In this document: piece after piece, positions 1-13,800 of the stretch | How positions within the stretch are numbered: position 1 is the stretch's first letter | Layout: the number at the start of each line of letters is the position of its first letter | Assembly (NCBI GenBank): GCA_013399015.1 | Contig: VWZX01001666.1 | Coordinates: 3,684,677-3,748,676, forward strand | Direction of reading: 5' to 3' | From: Galbula dea | Lineage: Eukaryota; Chordata; Aves; Piciformes; Galbulidae | DNA: 64,000 nucleotides | The notes under the pieces: generated by a model | What the model was told of the DNA's origin: nothing | The model's input: the letters and a program-made list of their open reading frames with translations, nothing else | Databases searched by the model: none | Translations under genes and position numbers: made by a program

Positions 1-3000
1 TTATCACAATTGACAAGTTCCAGGTTTTTAGACAATAGGTCTAATTCATCTGGTTGTGATCAGTTCCCTTTCCTGGTGGAATTTTCTTCTATTTTGGTCA
101 GAATCCAATCATTCTTTTCTGAGGCTAATGATGCATTGAATGAATGCATCTGTTTACCAATGCCAACCTCTGATATCAAACAAAATTACTTTTGCCACCT
201 TCATGTACTCAACAATTTTCTTAGACTTTTCCTAAAAGGATAATGACAAGTTTGATACTGTAAGCCAAAAAATTAAATAACTACCTTATGTTCTAGCTTC
301 AAGATCTTATTTTAAATAGTCTATCCTTCTAGTTTTAAGCAATTGCTCCTGACAGCCTTTCCCCTTTGGTGCTTTATTCCATTCAATTTCACTTACAATG
401 TTCTGCCTGCTCCCAAGGTACTAGGGAGTAAGTGACCACTGAACACAAGACTCTTCAAATCAAGGTTGAGCTGCAGAGCAAAGCAGAGAGAAAAGAAGAC
501 TGGGAACATTTTTCTGCCCCTTTATATAGAAAAAAGATCAAAAGTGGGGTTTCCCCAGAATTAACTCAGAGCCATGTCTTGATTAGAACTTGTCTCCAGT
601 TGCAACATTGGCATGGCCTTGCAGACTCCAGCTGATGATATGACACAGGTTGAAATGTGACCTATGGGAATATGAAGCTTTAGTCTATACATCTAGAAAA
701 TCAGTACTCCACAGGAAGTGCTGTTTGCCTAGCAGATGTCACCTGCTGAGAGTTATACTGCAAACCATGGCCCAAGACTCCTCTATGCCTAGCAATAGCT
801 GCTTAATTTAGTGCCTCTCTTGTCACCTGCATCAATGGAGTTATCTCTGTTACTGGTTTGACTCTCCTTTTGGTAAAAATGCTGATGATACAACGTTGCA
901 ACAGGTGAGAATGCTGAAGTTTTAGGACTAGACAAGAATAGAGTCTAGCTGAGAGGAGACTTCAAAGGGCTTAACTGAATTAAATCACAAATCTTATACT
1001 CAAATGCCCCTAAGCAAAACAAAATAGCTTGGTAACAATAAATTGAAGGCTTCTCACTATCTCATATCCTGTAAAACACACATAAAGATCCCTCAATATA
1101 TCTATGAAATATTTCATTCTTTGGAGAAATAACAGATATGTTAGAAGGACCTTTTGGCTTCCAGAGTGATGAGCTATGAAGACATACAAAATGCTAATAT
1201 TTATGTGTATTTAAGAAGAAAAGGATAAACACAGACATGTGCACATTACTGTGAACCTTTCCTCCCTGCTCTTAATGTGTCAGTTTTCTTCACTGAACAG
1301 CAGTTCTTTCACAGCAGAGACCCTATCTACATACACCTCCAGCACTCTGCACAGGATATTCTCTATTTGATGATCTTTAAGACCCTGATACATGACAAAT
1401 GTAATAAACCAGACACCACAAATGTTACACAAATGCCAAAACCTGCAAAAATTAGAAAACTTCTGATTTCAAGCTGGATATTGAGAATAGATTTTGAGTG
1501 CATATTACACATTAAATGGTTACTGATGCTACTTCAGACTTTTTTCAGCTCAAATTATGTGATTTTTCTTCTCTTTTACATTACTGCTAACATAAATAAT
1601 CCAGGTACTAGACACAACCTTTCCATTTGTACCAGTTTGCAAGGGTTACACTATAATCAAATTCTGACATTTAACACGACACACATAATTTGAGACCATT
1701 ACAATTCTGGGTTGAATCCAAAACTGATTTATTAGAGGGAAAAGTAAGGCTCTTTTTACATAATTGCACCCTCAGGAATAAAACAAAGCATAATAGGGTG
1801 ATAAGGTGTAAATTAGACTAAAATATATGCTCACCTTTCAGGTTCCTTACAACTTCAAAGAAAAACCAATTGAAAATAAAGGAAATTTTCCTGAATTCAG
1901 TGGCATCTGGATTCAACATCAACATAAAGAACTTTATATGTTATTTTAATGGAATTAATTTCATCTAGGGAAAATAAGGGATCCTACATCTTTTAAAATT
2001 GGCTTACTATATGCACACTGTTAAACTAACCATCTTCCTCTGGAAATTGTCCTGCTGAAAATAACAGGCCACACTTCAGATTCCCTCATGACATGATAAT
2101 CCAGGCACAAACTGCCCAAGGTAAAATTCCTGTCTTTGGTGGCACATATTGGTGGCATGTGTCAGCACCAATGGTTACCAGCATTGCTGCTCAGACTGCT
2201 GCAGACATGGAAGGGTTATGCCATCACCCCCAGACCAGTGGCCTGCTTGGTGTATGCTGAGATCACATTTGAGATCACACACCCATACTTCATTGCTGGT
2301 CACATAACCCAGCAGACACTGCCAATTTTAGCTGACAGCTGCATATTTCCAGGCTAAGAGCAACTTTTGAAGCTCTCAACAAAGTGCAGCTCTACCTTGT
2401 CCAAAACCACCAACTGGAGACAGGAAAATGGAAGTGTCATGGTTCTAGGACACCTTCCAGATTCACAGTATGATCCCAAAGTAATTGTCCATCAAGGGCA
2501 GGGGCAGCAGTAGAAAACAACATGACCATTCTTTGATTGCAAACAGAGGCTGAACATCTGCTGTAGCACTCCAAATGGGTGACAATTTTTTCCCACTTTT
2601 ACCACTTAAGCTTTAGTCTGCAGTGACTAGGAAAAGAATTGAAGGAAAGCACTAGTCTGGTATATGTGGCAATCTGCACTTACATTCCTGTAATGAAACC
2701 TGGGTCTTTAGGAAATAGGCTATTAAGTTTCCTCTCCCAGGAACATTTTTGCTTATTATTTTAGTCCAAATTTCCTAAAGGAGTCTAAAAGACTTTGGTG
2801 CCCAAATCTGAATGAAATTAAGTATAATGTGTGCACATCATGCTTGTAATTTCTCTTCAAAATCTCAGCCTTCATACATAATGAATAAAACACTATTAAC
2901 TATTGCTGGCTAACACCATTAGTGTTTAATTTCCCAAAGAAGCCTGATGACAGAACTGGCTCTAATCTTAGGGTGGCTTTCTGAAGGAAGAGATGAGGTT

Positions 3001-3706
3001 AGTGACCTTACCTGACTGTGTGACTTTGGATACTTAAGAGGCAATGTAGATAAAAGTTTATTAAATGAAAAATGGTTGGCTTTTTCCTCACAGACTGGAG
3101 TGCATTTCCCTTGATGGAAAAGGAAATTGTGATGGGAATCTGGGACATCCTGAGATCTTGATGCAGGAATGGGGGTTCTGAGTAGCAGTTTGTAGGAAGC
3201 CAGAGCAAAGCAGCAGCTTGCTGCTTATTAAAGCATTAGTGAAGTGTTGAATTCTAGGAAGAGAAAAGCCTGATTTTTTGGACAGAGTTTATTTCTTTTT
3301 GGGCAGTCACTGACCCTGAATTTCCACTTGTATGCATTTTGGATTTGCTCACTGCATGGGCTAGAACTGGAGTCTTCCATTTGCTTCATTTGTGCATTTT
3401 GGTTCAGTGATTTCAGTTGTGTGCCACTTTGCTTATTTGCTTTGATTTGCTTCAAAGCATGATTCCCTTTGGGGTCCCTTGACTCCCTTCAACTGAATAA
3501 ACTGTAGCTCTGATCCTTCACTGTAAACTAGGTACAAATACAGTGGCACCTCCCAACGCAAGCATACCTTCAGACACCACATTTACCCCTTTCAAATATG
3601 CATTCCTGAGAAAGCAAGTGCAGCACAGTAAGATTAAGTTTTGATTAACATTTCTGAAAATTAATTCCCACAGAGCAATGTAATTTTGGTTTCAGGGGTT
3701 TGTGGG
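1..3706. other. Unique AT-rich DNA, no gene recognised
   Basis: I see no recognisable gene, RNA or repeat here. The longest open frame runs from 1277 to 1693 (138 codons, plus strand). Its translation is low in charge, rich in I, L, F, T and H, and resembles no family I know. There is no supporting intron-exon structure or codon bias. Short frames at 2136-2357 and 3008-3455 (minus) are equally anonymous. The stretch is best read as intronic or intergenic. Confidence 0.6.
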
Positions 3707-3726
3707 GTTTGTTTGTTTGTTTGTTT
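3707..3726. repeat. (GTTT)n microsatellite
   Basis: Four to five tandem copies of a GTTT unit inside a T- and G-rich stretch. It is short and slightly impure at the left edge. Confidence 0.85.
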
Positions 3727-4739
3727 CTCCTTTCTGCTCTGCAATGGTTCAGCTACCTGGAAATGGCAAACTAAGGGGTGCTTCTGTCTGGGTTTTTTGC
3801 AGACTCTGCTATGCTGGCATCACCTCCTCATCTTTTCCATTTCAGTAATCTGTTCTTACAGTTATATGAACATTCATAGGCTTTCTCTACATAAAGTGCA
3901 AAGATTCATCAGTTAATTGAGTCCAATCTCTTAGTTTTTTGAGAAGGAAAAAAAAAAAGGTCTTCTTGCTTCTAATAAACAAGTGCTTCAGGATAGGAAA
4001 CAGGTTAAAAGGGATATTCAAAAGATTTTAGCCTAACTCCAGAAATAAATAAAAGCAATATAAACCAAGGTGTTTTCTGATCTAACTTAGAAATTACAAA
4101 TCTGGAGAAATGTAGAGTAACTAAGTGAAAAATAGAATCCAGCATCTGCAGTGTACCCATCTGTTGCCCTACCTCCAGCTGTAGCCACCTCTTTTGTTTC
4201 TAAACAAGGTGAAAAAGAAATAAAGGCAATTTAAGATATAAGCCTTGAGAATACATTCTGCCCAGTGCAGAATGGAAATCCTTTCTTTTCACTTATCTCC
4301 TGAAGTCTTGGCAACTTTGGTTGCAGTGGTTGTCTTAACAGAGAGTTTCAGGTGTAATTGGTGCTCTCAGGGCTGCACATAGCTTCTTATCTTTTCTCTT
4401 GGCCACAAAAGGATGATGTGAATAAAGTATTCATACATTTGCAAGCATTAAGGTCAGAAAAGGACAACCACAACTATTCCACCTCAACCCCTGGACCTAA
4501 TGGACACAGAATTTCTCCCAGAGAAAGGATTAAATTGTAACTCTTAGAAGGATTTTGTATTTTATTTTCAAGCTCTAAGTCCAAGTCCAGTTATCTGTGT
4601 CCTGTCCTCCCTCCAACCCTTTTAGGAGACTGCAATTTACTTCAATTGTCCTCTCTGCTAGAAAGCTGTGACTTACGTAAAGGCTAAATTTGTCTAACTC
4701 TCAGCCATAGATCTTGTCAGGTCTTTGTCAACAAGCTCA
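3727..4739. other. Unique DNA, nothing recognised
   Basis: AT-rich sequence with a short poly(A) run near 3950. No gene, RNA or clear repeat was seen. The right part, from about 4560, may be the diverged continuation of the CR1 fragment that follows, but I could not align it convincingly by eye. Confidence 0.55.
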
Positions 4740-4950
4740 GAAAGCCCCTGCTATTGGATCTCTTTTCCATCTGTAAGCACCTAGACATAATGATCAAGCC
4801 ACCTCTCAGTCTTCTCTTGAAGGGTTTGAACACTGTAAGCCTCAAGTAATACAACTTTTTTTCCCAGCTGCTGGATCAAAACTGCCAAATCTTTCATCTC
4901 TGGCACTGTTATTAGGCTGCACCACTCACCTGGAATGTGGGAGGCTCTTC
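4740..4950 (-). mobile_element. Ancient CR1 LINE 3' region fragment (antisense on plus strand)
   Basis: The plus strand reads like the reverse complement of the CR1 3' region. It has a 'GATCAAGCCACCTCTCAGTC' block, then a 'CTTCTCTTGAAG' block, a region equivalent to the usual 'TTTCAG...CATAAG' part, and 'CACTCACCTGGAATGTGGG', which corresponds to the frequent 'CAATTT...GAATTGTGG' block. No open reverse-transcriptase frame remains. CR1 elements are non-LTR retrotransposons and usually insert as 5'-truncated dead copies. The match is judged by eye against remembered consensus patterns, so the ends are approximate and the subfamily is not assigned. Confidence 0.5.
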
Positions 4951-7900
4951 AAAGGTTTTTAGGCTGACCATCTGATATTCACACTGAAGCACTGTCTAAG
5001 GGGATTTTGATATTTCTTTTGATTCAGAGCTTGGCTTTAGGATCCTGATGGCTATGGCTGTTTTAGGGCTCAGTAATGGCTTTGCCACAAGAGAGCAGGA
5101 CAGCAGCTTGTTGTTATGGAAGGCAGATGTGCCTCCAGGGTTCTCTCTACTACTGGTATTTTTTTTCTCCCTCTGCTCTAGCAGAAGAAGCAGTGGACAC
5201 ATGCTTTTGAGGAATGACATCAAGGCTCTGCTCACACCTCATACAATCCATTGTATGTGTGGAGAAGGGAATGCAGCAGCCTTTGAGAAGTTGTTTTCCT
5301 CTACAGGTTACAAGCTCTAATCTAAAAGCACTACCACAAGGCACAAGAACATAAACACATTCATGCCTCTTTGCTCATCATTTGCAATTCTAATACAAAC
5401 AAGTGTGTTCTAGATCAACAATTTTCTAAACACTTCCATGTGAAATGAAGGTCTCATGCATTTTCAGTGACATTTTAAATCATTCCTTTCTGGGGGGTGT
5501 GCTCCAAAGCCCACAAAAGTGCAAGTATGTCTTTCTATTGACATCAGTGAATTCTTATTCCTTATACTATGACGGTTTAACCTTTTAAAGTTATAATTAA
5601 ATGCATTAGTTAATTTGTGCTACCCTCTGACACCATTTCTACACTAAATGGGGTGCTTAATAAACTGATTTTACAGTATCTTCTGGTGAACTGTAACCTA
5701 ATTTACAAGGAAATAAGGCTATAATTCAGTAAAGAGTTGACCATTTATCCCCTCAAGGTTTTACACACATTTCAAAGAATGAGTAGGCTTGAGGCAGAAT
5801 AGAAATGATTGAGAGCAATCAAATCTATTCTATACAAGTTCCTGTACATGTATAGGTTTGCTAATTAATAAAATTACAAAGATAAAAATAATTAACAAAT
5901 ATTTGAAATAAAATCTTGGCTCTCAGCTGTGATTTTCTCACATCATCGTTGTGGAGCATAAGCGTGGCAACATGAATTGGAGGTTCTCAAAGGGGCCTAG
6001 GGTTACAGATGTGTTAGAATACAAAGCAGACATGTCCCTGGCTTGACAGGGTTTTAATATACTTCTGACACACACAGACTCACAGTAGCAGCTTAGTGCC
6101 ATGTTTATTTCCTCACCTCAGAGATGGACTATGTTTTTCTCAGGATGCAGCATATCCCAAGAGAGATTTAAACCTCTTTTCCCTGGCTCCCATGTGGGTT
6201 TATCAGCACTTGGCTCTGCTGCTGTCTAAAGACACCCCTGGGAAGGTGGACTCAATACCAACTGGTAAGAAGCAGTAAGAATTTGTTGCTGCCAAGATCT
6301 CACAGTGCAAAATTAATAGCTATTTTTCCCAGACATGTCTGAAGCTTAAGTAGCATACCCTGCTATCCTCAGCCACAAAGACCAGTATGTCACCAGCTCT
6401 GCTGTCTGTTTGGTATCTCCTCAGCTTTCTCAGTGCAACCCTTTGAAGATGCTTATTCTGCTTTGTGAAGCACATTGCTGAATCTGCAGTATCCAAACTG
6501 TATAATGAGAGTGTCAAAACTCAGTACTGATAATGTAAACACTTCTTCTAAACAAACTTCTGCTGCTAACACCAAAGTCTATTTGGCACAAAGGAATATG
6601 CAATCAGAGAGAAGAAAGTCCATTACCTCTTAGAGTCCAGCAGGAACTCACAATTTACAAAGTTCTGTCCATTGCTGCCTCATGAGCAGAGGCCAATTCA
6701 CCCTCCCTCACCTGAGCAGTATGGGGATGGGCTGGGGCAGGGCTGAGGGCTTGTTCCAGAACTAGGTGCAAGACAATCATGTACCACCAAAACAAGACCA
6801 GAGCAGGAGAATTTGTGTGGGTAGCAATGTCCAGGATCCTGCAGTAGTTGGCCATGAGTCTTTTGTACTCCTTCTGTCACTGACCATAGCTTTGAGGAGT
6901 ACCCATGCAGTTTCCAGGAAGCAGCTGGAGATCTGACTTTCCACTCTCCACCTAAAGAACAAAGGCATATTTGGATCCCAAATCCACAGATGATCCCTGC
7001 AAGCTCTAGTGTAGGAGTTCTAATTCATCAGCTTCCAAAGTCTCCCACATACAGTCCTATCTCCTGCACCAAAAGCCTTCTCTTAATTCATGTTCTGTCA
7101 ATTCTTAATACTATAAATACAACAATAATAAATCCTGGATACATTATTGGTCTCTATAAAGACTGTGGTTACCTAGTAAACATAATAATAAAGTTTGCTT
7201 ATTACAGCAGCAGCTAGTAACAGCTGCATAACAATTTGCATTCTAGATCCCTGCCCTCATTTCTTATAACCTTCAGGTGTTCAGAAGAGATGCCTCATAC
7301 TGAGCTATTAATTCCATATTTAGGCACCTTGACTTTCAATGTACTGAGTACCTCTTGGCTCTGATGAATGTCAAACAGCATTCAGATTGAGAAGATTGCA
7401 TGAATTTCTAATATTTTTTTCAAGTCTCTGGGTCTGTCCTTGAAAGTAAGACAACTTCTTTATATGTTTGTATTGCATTCAACCATCTTGACACTAATCT
7501 TCCCTTCAGAATAATGTCAATAATAATAACATTACAAGGAGCAGGGGGTATGATAAGAAAACCACCAAAAAAAACCCCCACAAACAGGAGGAGAGTGGCC
7601 CAATTAATTATCCAAATGTTATCAGAGTGGTTTTCACAAGAAATACAGAATTTCCTATTGAATGAAAGCTAGGATCATTGAAATACAGACTCAGTAAACT
7701 ACAGAGTACTGATGGTGTGGCTTTACAATGCCTGTTGAAGTTGGAAGGTTGCTCTTTCAGGTATCTGGTGCAGAGAGGGAACAGTCACATGTGGATGATG
7801 AATACCTGAATATGAAGATGGGACCAAAATTTGAAAACATTTGGGTGTTAATGAAATTCTTATGTAGCTACTAAGGGAAAATTATCACGGGCTTCAAACA

Positions 7901-8079
7901 AGGAAGGAAAAAAATTGCCTGCAATAACACAGAGATCTGTTACTAGGAACAGGAGACGAGAAGAAAATCTTGAGCAGGCAGCTAAGTTCTAAGAAAGAGT
8001 TGGGCTTTTTTTTAATTGGAAATGGCTTTTAATTGCCCTCTTGCTTGAGCCCTGACAAAGAAAGGAATTAAAGTATTCA
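4951..8079. other. Unique DNA, no gene recognised
   Basis: Overlapping short frames on both strands at about 5.0-5.34 kb and 6.65-6.97 kb are shadows of one another and resemble nothing known. The 6660-6930 part is relatively GC-rich but has no CpG cluster. A short A-rich run occurs near 7565. No RNA gene or repeat family was recognised. Confidence 0.55.
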
Positions 8080-8142
8080 GGAGGATGGAAGAAAAACAAG
8101 AAGGAAAGAAGGACAAAACCAGGAAGAGAAGAAGAAAAGAGA
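8080..8142. repeat. Purine-rich (GGAA/GAAG) tract
   Basis: An almost uninterrupted purine-rich stretch on the plus strand ending at the CR1 tail. Similar purine-rich sequence resumes on the other side of the CR1 piece (about 8243-8275, with a GA dinucleotide run). The CR1 copy therefore appears to have landed within a low-complexity purine tract. Confidence 0.75.
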
Positions 8143-8240
8143 GAATCACAGAATCACAGAAGATTAGGAGTTGGAAGGGACCTCGAAAGATCATCTAGTC
8201 CAACCTCCCTGCCACAGCAGGATTCCCTACACCAGGTCAC
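8143..8240 (-). mobile_element. CR1 LINE 3' end, short 5'-truncated copy, little decayed
   Basis: The plus strand begins with two copies of the CR1 terminal octamer in antisense (GAATCACA GAATCACA). It continues with the avian CR1 3' block 'GGAGTTGGAAGGGACCTCG', the 'AAAGATCATCTAGTCCAACC' block and a 'CCTGCCA' block. The element is therefore on the minus strand, with its 3' tail at the low-coordinate end. Only about 100 bp of the several-kilobase element is present, the usual outcome of truncated target-primed reverse transcription. It fits the remembered consensus more closely than any other repeat here, so it is probably the youngest insertion in the window. Confidence 0.9.
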
Positions 8241-9707
8241 AAGAAGGAGGGTGAGAGAGAGAGAAGGTAAGAAAACACCATATATCTGAGAGGGATTGAC
8301 GTGATCATCAGGTAGGCTTTTTCCAAGTTCTGTTCCAGCAACACAGAGTTCAGTGTGGTCCCTTCAATATCTCAAAATCATTCAGGTATCCCTCATTTTT
8401 CTTTCATGGTAGAGGTTTATTTCCCCACAGTTTGGACTAACTCTAAAATAAATACCTCTTGGGATAAAATAATAGACTCCATTTCATTTTAGGTCTTATT
8501 AGCTCAAAAGTCACAGTCTTTCGTAGCTGAGGAGAAAAATCCAAGTGTCCAATTAATATCTGGCTCAAATTATGATTAAGTGACCTGCAATTCACCTTTC
8601 TGCCTTCATATTCATTTTCCATGGATAATTATTAAATAAACATCCCGTTTCAACTGATCATCTTTTGACCCAAATATGAAGTAGGCCTTTGGTAACTTTA
8701 TACTTAAAAGGAATTCAACAAGAAAACCAAATAAAGATCAGCTATTTTAATAACATCCATTAGAGCAGCAATGTTTCATACAATTAAAAATGGCAACATT
8801 TTTTGAACAAAAGTTTAGCTTGAGATATATCAGTTAAGCAGTAGGGAGGTCTCTCTCTTTCAGAAGTAGTCCACTATGTACAGAGTGTAAGAGTGGACTC
8901 TGCAGAACTGAGGTGCACAGCCAAATCCCAGACACTTAGGATTAACTCCAAGTTCTTCAGCTGTGTCACAGCAAGTTCAAAATCTTCACAGAGCACCAAG
9001 CCCCACTCAGAGCAATGATAAACTTAAATTTGATAGAATGGGAAGCAGAGACTAAAGAGACATTGCTCAGATGGGGAATTCATTTCTTGCATCTTGTGCT
9101 CCTTTTTTTTTTTAGTTATCAAAAAGAAATGCCCAAGGCTTTCCGAACAACAGAAATGTTCCATTCCTTTCACAAGCATACATCTTTGCTTGGTTTTCTT
9201 ACTGTTGTTGACAGAGCCCTTCATTATGCCCTTAAAGAATGATTTTATGTTTATTTGTACTGTCTATACAGATTTGGGGACTTGTTTTATGAACTGCCAG
9301 AGGGCAATGTCTTTTTTTAATAAAAGTTTATTACACTTTGATTGATTTCCCTGATATTGGTAGTGTGTGCCTGTGTTACAGTCACTCCTTTTTGCTCTAA
9401 AACCCAAATTACTGTAACTAATGTACCAGAGGAGCACTTTAACTGTTAGCAATTGACAATGCAAAATGTTTCCAGCTTTATTTTTCTATGCAGATGTTTC
9501 CAATGAAAAATCATTAAGGGTTAAGTTTGCCAGGGTCCTTATTTATTAATTCATGGACGTCTGCAAGAATGAGTGTGAAGCAGCACAAATGTGAGATAGA
9601 GCTCAGCCACCTGATCACATTATCACAAATTAACAAATCACTGTACATCTTCTGAACTGTAGTGGGGATGTTAAATGTATCCATATGCAAACATTTACCA
9701 GCAACAA
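8241..9707. other. Unique DNA, no gene recognised
   Basis: It begins with the right half of the purine tract (GA run at about 8250-8265). Nothing further was recognised as a gene or repeat. T-rich runs near 9103-9115 and a poly(T)-like stretch near 9310 are simple low-complexity sequence. Confidence 0.55.
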
Positions 9708-9721
9708 ATATATATATATAT
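9708..9721. repeat. (AT)7 microsatellite
   Basis: Seven perfect AT dinucleotides. Confidence 0.95.
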
Positions 9722-10689
9722 GCTTTAAAAGTTGGCTTCTCTTAGCACATAATGAAAGAAGCTTACACTAAACCAAATATATTCACATTTTCCATAAGCT
9801 AAAAGCATATGTAGATAGTTCCTGTGGCTCTGCTGATGTTTGGTAACTTGCTAAACAACAGTAATTTGAACATGATTCAGAAATACATGCCAGAATGCCT
9901 TTTTTGCTCTTTCTCACTACACAAATCATTATATTATTTGCTATTATTTGCAGCTGTGCTAGTTAAGATTAAAATTGCCTGAGTTTCATCACTTGGTGAG
10001 TCAATTTTTTATCTCCCAACAGAGCTCCTATCTTTAACTCAAGTAATGTTCTTTAAAAGTGGCAATGGCTTTTTAGTGGGGTAGAATAGGATGAAATGAA
10101 ATCTTCCAGTGAAACCTGAGGTGTGCTACTGCCTCAGTGCTAGCCCTGCTCCTCATATTGCTGATGGGGATGGTTAGATTAGATAGACACATTGAGCAGA
10201 CTCCACAGAGACATTTAAGGGGGAATCATTAAAACAGCCTAGTCTTGCCTTCCATGGCTTCACCTACTCTATGTGCAACCTATTGCATCTCAATGAAGAC
10301 TACAACAACTGACTATTTTACAGTTAGACACTCATGCTCACTGAAGGACGTAACTGAGCTGGTAGGCTTCATCTTGAAGAGAAAGAAATTGGCAACACTC
10401 ACTCAGCAACCTTTGGTGAACAGTGGTAAGACAGTGTGACTTCAGCTGCTGAAAGGACAAAGCTGTCTGGCCCTGCTAACAAGAGATAGGAATTAAGCCA
10501 TGAAAGTAATGAACAGTAGAGGAGCTGGAAAGTAAGGTTATGCTGTCCTTCATCTATTGAGATAGCCCTGGATTTTAATTCTCTGTCCTGCTTCCTGCAC
10601 AGTCAATAACAGCCACCACACAAGGTTGAAACAGTTTTCTGTACAGATGTGCTGCCCTTAAAAGGCTCCAGTGGGCCACCCTGATGTCT
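9722..10689. other. Unique DNA, nothing recognised
   Basis: No gene, RNA or repeat was recognised. The frame at 10245-10439 (64 codons) has no recognisable product. Confidence 0.55.
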
Positions 10690-10832
10690 TCCAGGAGTGA
10701 ACATTGAGAGTGCTCTGGGCAGCCTGGATTTGACTTTGAAGTTGGCTTTTCTTGGAGTAAGAGTCAGACCATGTAACCTCCAGAGGTCTATCCCAACATA
10801 AACTGTTCCATCACTCTGTGAATCTGTCTCAG
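10690..10832 (+). mobile_element. CR1 LINE 3' end (plus strand), moderately decayed
   Basis: Read on the plus strand, 'CTCTGGGCAGCCTGGATTTG' matches the CR1 block that usually reads 'CTGGGCAGCCTG'. It is followed by 'GTAACCTCCAGAGGTCTATC' and 'CCAACATAAACTGTTCCATC', the degraded equivalent of 'GACCTCCAGAGGTCCCTTCC' and 'CAACC...ACCATTC'. The end 'ACTCTGTGAATCTGT' is a degraded ATTCTGTG-type terminal repeat. It is a 3' fragment with no coding content, and the left boundary is approximate. Confidence 0.8.
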
Positions 10833-13800
10833 TCATCCCCCTCCAGCATTTGACACCAAGAAATGGAAATGGCTCTGCTGTGCCACGTCACCATACAAGC
10901 AACCCAGCACCAGGAGTGTGGGTAGAAAACTGAGGCTCTTTTTGATTAGAGTTGACCTGGCTTTGAACTCCCTAAAAGGGAAGCTATCATGAGGAACTGT
11001 CCAGATACCAGTGAGATTGCAATACTACAGAAAACATAACATATCCAGTTCAATATGTTTTCACATAGCTTCATTTCTTTTTCTTTTAAAGGCATTTGTT
11101 TCCTTTGCTCTTATACCACATTCCCTTTCATAAGGGAGATAATATTCAGTTATATAGCATGCTGTAGGTAGCACATGCCCACGCTCTCATGTGGGCACTC
11201 CTCTGTTTTCTGAGCCTTCCCAAGCATTCCAGGGACTTTTTTCTTTATCTACCAGCCAGCATTTGATACAGAATCTGGAAATTATTTTGCTGCCAAAAGT
11301 GTACAAGGAGGTGGGAGACAATCTGTGGGCTTCTGGTAGAGCAAACACAAAGAACCATTCTCTCATCTGGTAAAACAATAAGATTAGTCCTTTTATCATT
11401 AATTTTTTTTCTCTCCTTCACTGCTTTGTAAACACTGCTTGTATGACTTTGTCTCTTATCATCCACAAACTGAATCTGCTTTTGTTGGAGCAGTGTCAAT
11501 CACAAGGGTTTTTTCTGCTCATATACTTAGTGATATGACTGATTGAAAAAGAAGACAGGCTTTCATTTGGGTCTGCAATATGTGACATACTCACTGTTGG
11601 AAACATAAGGTGGGGAAGAAAACAAAGGGAACAATTCAGTAAAGCATAACCCCAAAGTTCACTTGGTCTGTCAAGGAGATTAAGATTAAACTGAAGGAGG
11701 TCAAAGCTATTAACATTTAGACCACAGGGTATATAACAATTTAGCAGCTAGTTAGGTATTGGCTTTCTAATTGGAGAGAAGCTTGTTTCTAACTTTTTAT
11801 GTAAACACTAGCATTAAGAAAAGCCTGGGTGGTCTCAACATGGTAACCCAGTGGACATATTTGATCCACATCTCCCTGCAAAAAATGTCTTCTATGACCA
11901 AGCTCACATTTAAATTGTAAATAAGTCTCCTGATTCCTTTCAGCCAACTGTGACAGCATTTGCAAAGGGAAAACTTCACAGTGATACTTCTGGGCTTGCT
12001 TTAAATTTGTTTTCCCAAGTGCCAAATTCTCCTTCACAGTATATACTTTGTGACAATCTTATTTATGTTCAGCTCTTTGGACCAAGCACAAAGATTACTG
12101 TAGCCACAAGGAAGGAGCACAAACATGACTTGTTTGCTAATTAACTCCCATAGCAAGACTGACTGGTCTACAAGTCAGATGCTTATTTATGGAATTATTA
12201 TATTATGGAATATCCTTCACATTTTCAAGTCACATTATTCTCTGATTTTACAGTGCTCTCTCTACAGCTCCTTGTTCTAAATCCAATAGCAAGTGAAACA
12301 CAATGGGTTACCAAGGGAAAATAAATTAGACAGGGGACAGCAGGGTTAGCCTTTGGAAGATGATTTGGTTAAGCCTTTAGTAGCACTGACCCAACCAAGT
12401 AGCACAATGACCATATTTTACCACACTGCAGGCAGACCTGGTGTGGTGGTGGGTTGATCTCCATACCTACTGACACAAGAACATTGCCACCATGAGAAGC
12501 ATGACTTGTCTGCCCAGTTCTTGTTTAGATGGTTGTGAAAGGAGCTGTCAGGTTACCATCTCCTTAGTTAATCATGTTTGCATTGTTAAGCACACTTGTC
12601 TTTTGATAGAAGAGATAATACAAGGAAATGTCAGGGAAAAGAGTTTGCTTCAAACAGGTAAATAGAAACCTGTTATTTTGGAAGCATCAGAACAGTTTAT
12701 ATTCAGCTTTTTGAAAGCAATAAAAATAAAATGTGGCAAAGACTGACATGCATTCCTGAAACATTTGGCACTAGTGAGTCTACATATTGCATCAGAAAGT
12801 TAATTTCATAAATCTCTGTATTCCAATAGTTGCATGTTCTAGAATATTTAAAGGTCACAGAAAACTATAACTGTGTTGTTATTATAGTAATAGTCCTAAA
12901 GCAAAAAGGTTATTTTAAGAAAAGCAGGGGGTTTCAATGACAAATGCAATAGATTTTTGCAAAGTAGGTTGACTAATTCTGCTGAACATTGATCTAATTT
13001 TGAAGATGGAATCATAACTACACTAAACAAAATAACAGAGTTTCAAATTAAAAAATTACACAAGTGTATTTTAAGTGTTTAATATCAACAAACCAGAGAT
13101 GAGCAGAATCATAAATGAGGTAGCTGCAAAGTGCTCTTAAAAATCCCTAGCAGGTAGCAAACATGAAGAGGAACATACTCAAAATGAGATCATCTTCCCT
13201 AACTCAGGGCACAAAGTTGGCTGTCATTTCTGGTTTTGTGCATTAACAATTCCAATACAGAGCCAGATCCCAGATCCTCTGAAACTAGCAGTGTCTCCCA
13301 CTCGAGGGCCAGTTTCCTGATTTCTAAGGTATGTGTTGTGCTGAAGCCTGACTCTCTAATCTACTTTACCATCTGGCAATCTATTGAGGAAAGCATCAAG
13401 AAAGTATAAAAAGCTGAGAGAGGCACCATGCCCTTCTTAAAATGTTAGCTGGGATAGAGCTGTTAAACATATTCCACTTCTCATCCAGCCCTATTCCTTG
13501 GGAAGGATTCTGTGGGAATCCACTTCTGTCCTCTCTAAATTGTTACATCCTCAAAACAAGGTAAAAGAAATACAACAAAACTAGGAAATAGACTGAAGTA
13601 CTTCTTAATCTGAAGATTGGTGTGCTACAAAAGAGGTAGAAAAATGTAGCTTTTTTCTGTTATTACTGCCTTCTTCAAATAATTACCAAAAGAAGAAGAA
13701 ACCTCTCTCCTTAAATGAGCATCCTTAAAACAAGAAGAAAACCAGACCACACAATGTCAGCACTTCATTCTGAAGAGCATGGTTTGGAGATTTCATGTCA

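Noticed and set aside
1277..1693. 138-codon open frame
   Set aside because: Composition is that of translated AT-rich DNA and no homology is recognised.
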